A stretch of DNA of 64,000 nucleotides. Source: Octadecabacter dasysiphoniae (GTDB lineage Bacteria; Pseudomonadota; Alphaproteobacteria; Rhodobacterales; Rhodobacteraceae). The notes under the pieces were generated by a model. The model was not told where the DNA came from. It saw only the letters and a program-made list of their open reading frames with translations, and did no database searches. Both the position numbers and the translations under genes were made by a program. Shown one piece after another: positions 58,313-64,000 of the stretch. How positions within the stretch are numbered: the stretch's first letter is position 1; every line of letters begins with the position of its first letter. The stretch is taken from the NCBI RefSeq assembly GCF_021532615.1, contig NZ_JAKGAQ010000001.1, forward strand, positions 310,001-374,000, read 5' to 3'.

Positions 58313-58824
58313 ATCAGCAAAAGCAGCGGCCACGCAAGGTAGATGATCAGAACACCGCCCAAAGGAAAGCCGAGGGGAAAGCGTTTGCCTTGATGCCAGC
58401 TGGCCCAGTCTGGAACGAGGTTGCGGATCGGATTGATCGCTTTTGCCGCGCGGTGAACGAAATACCCGACGAACATACCGGCCCCAAGCAGCATAAAGAC
58501 AAATCCAACGTCGTCTAAAGCGACAAAAGGGGCGGCAGATGCAAGAAATTTGCTATCGCCAGCGCCCATCGCACCAACAGCGTTCAGGATCATAGCTGCA
58601 ATAAGAACGACCACGAAGTGACTGTAACGCCACGCATATTCTGAAAAGGGCATTGCCCCCGCCAAAACGAGAATGATCCCGACAACAACAAATACCAGCG
58701 CAAGCGCATCGGTGGACCATGTCGGGATTTTCATCGCCCGCAGGTCGTTCCACGCCACGTAGATACACAGTGGCGCCACGAAGATCAGGAACGCGATGGA
58801 TTGCGTGACAGTAACGGACACCAT
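58309..58824 (-). CDS. cpaA: Prepilin peptidase (TadV/CpaA, A24 family)
   Basis: Inner-membrane aspartic protease that cleaves Flp prepilin and pseudopilin leaders. 171 residues, about six membrane segments. Catalytic aspartates D27 (WNDLRAMKIP) and D90 in GAGDSKF (87-93, the GxGD motif). The short form without the methylase domain is the TadV type. Last gene of the tad operon here, 2 nt after the preceding lipoprotein gene. Confidence 0.92.
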   Translation of the reverse strand: MVSVTVTQSIAFLIFVAPLCIYVAWNDLRAMKIPTWSTDALALVFVVVGIILVLAGAMPFSEYAWRYSHFVVVLIAAMILNAVGAMGAGDSKFLASAAPFVALDDVGFVFMLLGAGMFVGYFVHRAAKAINPIRNLVPDWASWHQGKRFPLGFPLGGVLIIYLAWPLLLLI

Positions 58825-58826
58825 TC

Positions 58827-59684
58827 TTAGTTCGTCACGTTGTCTTCGAGGGCGCGAAGCGAACGCACAGCAGCCTCAAAGTGCTGCGGATGTGTTTGGA
58901 TCGCTTCACCCAAAAGCCCGCGACCAATCGTGATGTCGTTTTGTTTGATGGCCGTCAGCGCGAGAGTATGGAGCAATTGCGCGCGTTCAATCTGTGTCAT
59001 CGGAATAACAGGCAAATCGTAGTTGCGTTGCGCACCACGCGCGAGGACAAGGTTGTTTTTGGCGGTAAACAGATCGCTGTCATTGCGCAGGGCATCCGTG
59101 AACAGGCGTTCCGCACCGGAATAATCCCCGCGCGTCAGCTTGGAAAAACCCCAGTTGTTCAACACGCCAGCGGGTGACGTTGTCAGGCCCACGGCTGTTT
59201 CATAAAAGCTGTCCGCGTTGGACCATTCTTCGTTGCTGTCTGCCACCATCGCTTCAAGACGGTAGCGTTTGTAGGTCTCGTGGGTAGGCGGGATCGCGTC
59301 GAGAACGTCTTCGGCGCCGTCCCAATCGTTGCTGCGGATCAGCGCATCGGCAAGATCAATCTGATCGTTCAGCGTCGCGTCTTTGTGGCTGGCGACGGCC
59401 TGCCAGGCAGTTGCGCCTTCGGACGGACGACGCGCGCGGATCAGGGATTTGGCAAGGCCGCGCATCAAATCAATACGGCCCGGATCATTGGTGGAGGCGC
59501 GCAAAAAGTAATTCACAGCCTCGTTCGGGTCTGCGACCGTCAGCATCACATCGTTGAGGTTGGTTTCATCGACCACGTTTACATCCTGCAACGCGCGTTC
59601 GACCTGCGCATCGCCGGATTGATCGCAAGCGGCCAATGTCATCGCACCCAGAAGGGCGGCGGAAATAAGAATAGGGTGGCGCAT
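58827..59684 (-). CDS. TPR-repeat lipoprotein of the tad locus
   Basis: A 285-residue protein with a signal peptide and lipobox LAAC (C20), then tetratricopeptide-like helices (about 50-275; e.g. GVLNNWGFSKLTRGDYSGAERLFTDAL in parts). Likely periplasmic and lipid-anchored, a second TadD-like pilotin or assembly scaffold for the Flp pilus. It follows tadD by 29 nt. Confidence 0.82.
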   Translation of the reverse strand: MRHPILISAALLGAMTLAACDQSGDAQVERALQDVNVVDETNLNDVMLTVADPNEAVNYFLRASTNDPGRIDLMRGLAKSLIRARRPSEGATAWQAVASHKDATLNDQIDLADALIRSNDWDGAEDVLDAIPPTHETYKRYRLEAMVADSNEEWSNADSFYETAVGLTTSPAGVLNNWGFSKLTRGDYSGAERLFTDALRNDSDLFTAKNNLVLARGAQRNYDLPVIPMTQIERAQLLHTLALTAIKQNDITIGRGLLGEAIQTHPQHFEAAVRSLRALEDNVTN

Positions 59685-59713
59685 GTTTTGTGCGTCCTTT
59701 TACTGCTCTGCCT

Positions 59714-60274
59714 CTAAAGTGTCGACAAAAGCACGAAATCACCCGTGCCCCGCCGCACCAATTGGAACGGTTCGTTCTCTTGCTCAACAGTATTACCCGG
59801 ATCGCCCAATTTTGCGAGAGCCAAGCGCAGGTTGTCCCGAATTTCGTCAGAATTGCCATTATCCGTGGCAAAAGCGCGACGGAAAACTTGCGCGGCTTCC
59901 GCTGTTTTGCCGCGTTCCATCAAAATGACGCCCAAGTTGTTCCATGCGGCGGCGAATGCAGGGTCCTCGTCCGTGGCACGGCGCAGCAATTGTTCGGCCT
60001 GGTTCAGCCGCCCGAGCTTGAGGTTCGCAGAGCCAAGGGCGGACAAGGTATCAACGTTCAGCCCTTGTTGACCCGCCGCCCGCGTGTAGGCCCGCAGGGC
60101 AAGATCGTATTCACCCGCAGCCATCAATCGGTGCCCAATCAAAAGCCCGTCAATGTCAGATGATCCCGCAACGCCGGGCGCGAACACACGGTCACCGTCG
60201 GACGGGTCAAAACTGTCCTGACCACAGGCGGTCAGGACAGTCAGGGCGGTTATCATCACCACAATTATTCGCAT
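59714..60274 (-). CDS. tadD: Tad pilus assembly lipoprotein TadD
   Basis: A 186-residue lipoprotein: lipobox LTAC (C17), then three TPR-like units (about 45-150), including AFAAAWNNLGVILMERGKTAEA in parts. TadD proteins are outer-membrane pilotin-like factors for the RcpA secretin. Starts 8 nt after tadC. Confidence 0.86.
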   Translation of the reverse strand: MRIIVVMITALTVLTACGQDSFDPSDGDRVFAPGVAGSSDIDGLLIGHRLMAAGEYDLALRAYTRAAGQQGLNVDTLSALGSANLKLGRLNQAEQLLRRATDEDPAFAAAWNNLGVILMERGKTAEAAQVFRRAFATDNGNSDEIRDNLRLALAKLGDPGNTVEQENEPFQLVRRGTGDFVLLSTL

Positions 60275-60282
60275 GGGGGCCT

Positions 60283-61260
60283 TTAGAAGTTAGCTTTGGT
60301 CAGTGTCTGAGCAATACCATAAACCGAAGGCCCGATCAGGATGATAAGAAGCGGCGGAACCGTAAACATCATCGTCGCGAGTGTCATTTTTGTCGGCAAC
60401 GTGTTGGCCTTTTCTTCGGCGCGCATCACTCGTTTGTCCCGCATTTCGGCTGAAAACACCCGCAGGGCTTCTGCGATGGACGTACCGAACTGCTGGCTTT
60501 GGATCAAAACGGTCACGAAGGATGAAATATCGGATACGCCGCAGCGTTCTGACATATCACGCAGGACTTGTGTTTTGTCTTTACCGGCCTTCATTTCGTT
60601 GCTGACCATTTCGTATTCTTCGGCCAGCGCGGGAAAGCCGGATTTCAATTCATGGGCGACACGAATGATGGCTTGGTCCAGTGATTGACCCGCCTCGACG
60701 CAAACGAGCATCATGTCGAGGCTGTCGGGAAAGCCGTTGATCATTTCTTCCTGACGTTCGCCTTGGCGTTTTGTCACCCAGTATTTGGGCAGATAGTAGC
60801 CCATGAAGCCCGGGATCAGGATCGACATGATCGTCGCCTTGGTGGACGGATCACCGGTGGACGATTTGTAGACGGCGTAGGCGACACCCACCAGCAACAG
60901 CGCAATGCCCAAGGCAAACTGTGCAAAGTGGTAGGTCTTGACCGCGGATTTGGTTTTGTAGCCCGCTTGGATCAGCTTGAGTCGGATGGCTGAGTATTCT
61001 TCCTCGTCCTGCGGTTCCAGAAAGCTGGAATATTTGTCCAGCTTGTCCGTGCCTTGGCTGGCGCGCAGGGCTTCGGGGCTTTTGGCGATGCCGGCGCGGG
61101 ATGATGCGCGCAGCTTGTCCAGCGGGTCTTCTTGCTTTTGCAACAATGCAGGCAAGACCAGCAAGATCAGCAACACGCCAAGCATCAAGATCGCGATCAG
61201 CGGACCAAATGGGCCCATCAGTTCGGTGAGTTTTGCGTTGATGGTATCGAGGATTTCCAT
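60283..61260 (-). CDS. tadC: Tad platform protein TadC (GspF-like)
   Basis: Inner-membrane platform subunit with a type II secretion F domain. 325 residues; hydrophobic segments near 15-37, 108-150 and 290-318. The central GFPDSLDMMLVCVEAGQSLDQAI (in pieces, about 176-198) is the T2SSF/TadC signature. Five nt after tadB; the two act as a pair with the TadA motor. Confidence 0.94.
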   Translation of the reverse strand: MEILDTINAKLTELMGPFGPLIAILMLGVLLILLVLPALLQKQEDPLDKLRASSRAGIAKSPEALRASQGTDKLDKYSSFLEPQDEEEYSAIRLKLIQAGYKTKSAVKTYHFAQFALGIALLLVGVAYAVYKSSTGDPSTKATIMSILIPGFMGYYLPKYWVTKRQGERQEEMINGFPDSLDMMLVCVEAGQSLDQAIIRVAHELKSGFPALAEEYEMVSNEMKAGKDKTQVLRDMSERCGVSDISSFVTVLIQSQQFGTSIAEALRVFSAEMRDKRVMRAEEKANTLPTKMTLATMMFTVPPLLIILIGPSVYGIAQTLTKANF

Positions 61261-61265
61261 ATCAA

Positions 61266-62234
61266 TTACACCTTAATGTTCACGAGGCGACGCATCACAA
61301 AGACGTTCGCGATCAAGAAACCCGCCACGACCAGACAGGCCGGAATGAAGACAGACGTTTCTTTGACTTCGTCGTAGTAGTTCGGCTGGATCAGGTTGAT
61401 CATGACCAATGCGCCCAGCGGGAACACGGACAAGAACATGCCGGACCATTTCGCCTCTGCGGTGATGGCTTTCACGCGGCGGAACAGTTTGAACCGTGCG
61501 CGGATCACCTGTGACAGGCCGTGCAAAATCTCGGCCAGGTTACCACCGGCGGTTTGTTGGATTGTCACAGCAACAGCAAGGAAACGCATGTCTTGCATGT
61601 CGATGCGCTCCGCCATCTGCTTGAGCGTCTCACCCATATCGCGGCCATATGCGGCCTCATCCGAGATCATGCCCATTTCAGTGCCGAGCGGATCGGGGAC
61701 TTCTTTGGCGACAATTGCAATCGCGCTGGAAAACGGGTGACCCACGCGCAAGGAACGGACCATCAATTCAACCGCATCCGGCAGCTGTTCTTCGATCATC
61801 GAAATCCGCTTTTTGGCTTTGTTGTTCACCCAGATAAAGATACCGCCCACACCCATCGCCACAGCAACCGCCGCGCGGATGGGCAGGGATGTCGCGGTGC
61901 CAACGGTCAGACCCATAAAGGCCACGCCCGCCGTTAGAAACATCATCATGATCAATTGACCGGGTGAAAACGCGATGTTGGCCTTTTGCGCTTTTGACGC
62001 CAGCAAGGAATACAGCGGGATCTTTTGGCTGTTGATGTGCTGGGACATTTCCTTGCGGAGTTGGTCCAGAACTTCTTCGCGGTTGCCGCCCTTTTCCAAC
62101 AGATCAAGGCGACGGTTCACCTTGTTGTTGAAATTGATGCTTTTGCCGAAGGCAACAAGATAGATGCCGTTGACCAACACGATGCAGGCCACAAAGATCA
62201 GGCCGTAGATAATTGGTTCTGCTGAAATGGTCAT
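61266..62234 (-). CDS. tadB: Tad platform protein TadB (GspF-like)
   Basis: Inner-membrane platform subunit paired with TadC. 322 residues with membrane segments near 7-29, 90-135 and 270-315. QLPDAVELMVRSLRVGHPFSSAI (in pieces, about 163-186) is the T2SSF signature. 26 nt after tadA. Confidence 0.94.
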   Translation of the reverse strand: MTISAEPIIYGLIFVACIVLVNGIYLVAFGKSINFNNKVNRRLDLLEKGGNREEVLDQLRKEMSQHINSQKIPLYSLLASKAQKANIAFSPGQLIMMMFLTAGVAFMGLTVGTATSLPIRAAVAVAMGVGGIFIWVNNKAKKRISMIEEQLPDAVELMVRSLRVGHPFSSAIAIVAKEVPDPLGTEMGMISDEAAYGRDMGETLKQMAERIDMQDMRFLAVAVTIQQTAGGNLAEILHGLSQVIRARFKLFRRVKAITAEAKWSGMFLSVFPLGALVMINLIQPNYYDEVKETSVFIPACLVVAGFLIANVFVMRRLVNIKV

Positions 62235-62260
62235 TGTATCAGTACCTTACTGGGTTCGGA

Positions 62261-63709
62261 TTATTGTGCTGCGACGGGTTCAAAGATGGCAGGTGGTAAA
62301 TCATAGCCCCACAACTTGAAGCGGTCAGAGAAGTGCGACCGCACGCCAGTGGCTGTGAAGTGGCCAATGATCTTGTTGTCAGGCGTCAGGCCGACACGTT
62401 GATAACGGAACACTTCCTGCATCGAAATGACGTCGCCTTCCATGCCGGTGATCTCGGTGATGGACGTCATGCGGCGCGAACCATCCTGAAGGCGCGATGC
62501 CTGCACGATCAGGTTCACAGCCGATGAAATCTGGGATCGCACGGCCTTAAGCGGCATTTCAATCCCGGCCATCGCAATCATGTTTTCCAAACGCGACACA
62601 CCATCACGCGCAGAGTTGGCGTGAATTGTGGTCATCGATCCGTCGTGGCCGGTGTTCATGGCCTGCAACATGTCGATAACTTCTTCGCCACGGGTTTCAC
62701 CCACAATGATGCGATCTGGACGCATACGAAGTGCGTTTTTCAGACAGTCGCGCGGCGATACTTCGCCCTTGCCTTCGACGTTGGGTGGGCGGCTTTCCAT
62801 CCGGCCCACGTGCGTCTGTTGCAGCTGAAGTTCCGCAGTATCCTCGATCGTCAGGATGCGTTCGTCATTGTCGATGAACGATGACAGCGCGTTGAGGGTT
62901 GTTGTTTTACCAGAACCCGTACCACCAGATACGATCACGTTCAGTCGGGTGGACACCGCAGCCTGCAAATACGCGGCCATTTCTTCGGTGAAGGCACCGA
63001 ATTTCACCAGGTCATCAATGCCCAGTTTGTCTTTTTTGAACTTACGAATGGACACCAACGATCCGTCCACCGCAACGGGCGGGACCATGGCGTTGAAACG
63101 TGATCCATCGGCAAGACGGGCGTCAACGTAAGGGTTGGATTCATCGACGCGGCGACCAACGGCCGAAACGATTTTGTCGATAATCCGCAACAGGTGCTTT
63201 TCGTCCTTGAACGTCACATCTGTCAGCTGGAGTTTACCGTCCCGTTCCACGAAAATCTGCTGTGGGCCGTTCACGAGGATATCGTTCACGCTTTCATCCT
63301 GCAAAAGCGTCTCAAGTGGGCCAAGGCCCTTCACTTCGAAAAACAATTCCTTGTTCAGGGTCTGGCGTTCTTCGCGGTTCAGAACCACACCCATTTCGTC
63401 CAGCGATTCCTGTGCAATCGACTGGATTTCATTGCGTAAATCCTGCTCGGTCGCGTTTTCAAGCGCGGCAAGGTTCAAGTTATCGAGCAGGGCTTTGTGC
63501 AGCTCTAGCTTGATCTCTCCAAGGCGCTCTTTGCGCTTTTTCTCTTTGTCGGCAGGAACGACCGTCGCTTTGACGGCGTTCTGTTTCATCATGGACTTGC
63601 GTGGCGCCTCGGGCGCTTCGGCGGGTGCCACGGGCATCTGCGTTACGTTGTCTGTGCCAGCTTCCGGCTTTGGGGCCTGTGCTGCGCCTTTTTTGTATTT
63701 AGAAAACAT
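62261..63709 (-). CDS. tadA: Tad pilus ATPase TadA (CpaF)
   Basis: Cytoplasmic hexameric motor of Flp pilus assembly, type II/IV secretion ATPase family. 482 residues: a low-complexity Pro/Ala/Lys N-terminus (1-60), Walker A GGTGSGKT (262-269), Asp box and Walker B-like segment with [14 protein letters not shown], and His box [13 protein letters not shown]. Begins 12 nt after tadZ. Confidence 0.96.
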   Translation of the reverse strand: MFSKYKKGAAQAPKPEAGTDNVTQMPVAPAEAPEAPRKSMMKQNAVKATVVPADKEKKRKERLGEIKLELHKALLDNLNLAALENATEQDLRNEIQSIAQESLDEMGVVLNREERQTLNKELFFEVKGLGPLETLLQDESVNDILVNGPQQIFVERDGKLQLTDVTFKDEKHLLRIIDKIVSAVGRRVDESNPYVDARLADGSRFNAMVPPVAVDGSLVSIRKFKKDKLGIDDLVKFGAFTEEMAAYLQAAVSTRLNVIVSGGTGSGKTTTLNALSSFIDNDERILTIEDTAELQLQQTHVGRMESRPPNVEGKGEVSPRDCLKNALRMRPDRIIVGETRGEEVIDMLQAMNTGHDGSMTTIHANSARDGVSRLENMIAMAGIEMPLKAVRSQISSAVNLIVQASRLQDGSRRMTSITEITGMEGDVISMQEVFRYQRVGLTPDNKIIGHFTATGVRSHFSDRFKLWGYDLPPAIFEPVAAQ

Positions 63710-63721
63710 GTGATCCCACCT

Positions 63722-64000
63722 TTATTTCGTCGCAACCGCAGCGGTCTGATTGACCTCATGCACGGAGTTGGCCAGCTTCGCGATCTCTTTGCGCAGCGGG
63801 TTCTTGGCAATGCCTTCGGCCATTGGAACACCGTGATCGGCGTTTTGTGGCACGGCTTTACCGCCATCTGGAAGTTGCACTTCGATTGAAATGCCCAAGG
63901 ATTCAGCCAGACGCTTGATCCGGCTTTTGCCGTTCAGGTCTGTGAATTTTGGCGCGCGGTTCAACACGAACCGCAGCTTTTCAAACGGAAGCTGTTCGGA
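63722..64000 (-). CDS. tadZ: Tad localisation ATPase TadZ/CpaE, C-terminal part
   Basis: Partial: the frame enters from the right edge and its last 92 codons are visible. The segment FEKLRFVLNRAPKF followed by KRLAESLGISIEVQLPDGGKAVPQNADHGVP is the end of a MinD/ParA-like TadZ (CpaE) ATPase domain, including the NADHG element. TadZ places the Tad machine at the pole. First visible gene of the tad operon; secretin and CpaB genes probably lie beyond the edge. Confidence 0.85.
   Translation of the reverse strand, partial: SEQLPFEKLRFVLNRAPKFTDLNGKSRIKRLAESLGISIEVQLPDGGKAVPQNADHGVPMAEGIAKNPLRKEIAKLANSVHEVNQTAAVATK

Overview
The window is an ordinary chromosomal stretch of an alphaproteobacterium, almost certainly a Rhodobacteraceae (Roseobacter-group) bacterium. 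The evidence is the GC-rich sequence, the fused ATP sulfurylase/APS kinase, phosphatidylcholine synthase, the DUF1127, DUF1150, DUF2161 and DUF484 proteins, the lgt-midA-pgeF cluster, the ruvCAB-ybgC-tolQRAB-pal-cpoB-tilS-ftsH run, and the tad pilus genes. I see no rRNA, tRNA, IS element, prophage, integron or CRISPR array. Genes are dense, often overlap by 1-4 bases, and lie on both strands.

Layout. 1-4.8 kb: the start of a HAD-family phosphatase gene (cut by the window edge), manganese-dependent pyrophosphatase, a very basic 58-residue protein, a DUF2161 protein, a TraB/GumN-like exported protein, and an unrecognised two-helix membrane protein. 4.8-7.0 kb: groESL behind a promoter and CIRCE operator. 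7.0-12.2 kb: Nudix hydrolase, exported alpha/beta hydrolase, purEK, a YdcH-like protein, Hsp20 with DUF1150, and an AstE/AspA-type metallo-deacylase. 12.2-17.2 kb: sulfate activation (sat/cysC), thioredoxin reductase, an Lrp-type regulator, and a Hint-domain protein. 17.4-29.2 kb: lgt-midA-pgeF, UbiK, an FAD monooxygenase, ileS, an alkyltransferase, phosphatidylcholine synthase, xerC, DUF484, a probably frame-broken small gene, and an FSA-type transaldolase. 29.3-35.5 kb: LysE exporter, priA, an MFS transporter, prmA and small proteins.

35.8-47.6 kb is one long co-directional block: Holliday-junction resolution (ruvCAB), an unknown protein, then the complete Tol-Pal envelope-constriction system with its thioesterase and CpoB, followed by tilS and the membrane protease ftsH, ending in a strong terminator. 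47.7-51.2 kb holds a MOSC protein and the one-carbon pair fhs-folD. 51.2-55.1 kb has a membrane LytTR regulator converging on PdeM and a ligase-associated Lhr-like helicase. 55.2-64 kb holds an AAA+ ATPase, a large membrane protein, and the end of a tad (Flp pilus) operon: tadZ (partial)-tadA-tadB-tadC-tadD-TPR lipoprotein-prepilin peptidase.

I found no convincing new multi-gene system. The most interesting non-coding signal is a repeated element (core GGGATATTTGAAAACCAAAG). It occurs four times, always between convergent genes, always in the same orientation, and always 4-9 nt beyond the stop codon of the minus-strand gene, which suggests a 3'-end signal. Other points are five CCATAC hexamers at 11-bp phasing ahead of the HAD gene, a 29-nt perfect hairpin at the point where a small gene loses its frame, and several enzymes with a substituted signature residue (Ogt, Nudix, Hint). 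All calls are from reading the sequence and recalled family knowledge; no database search was run.
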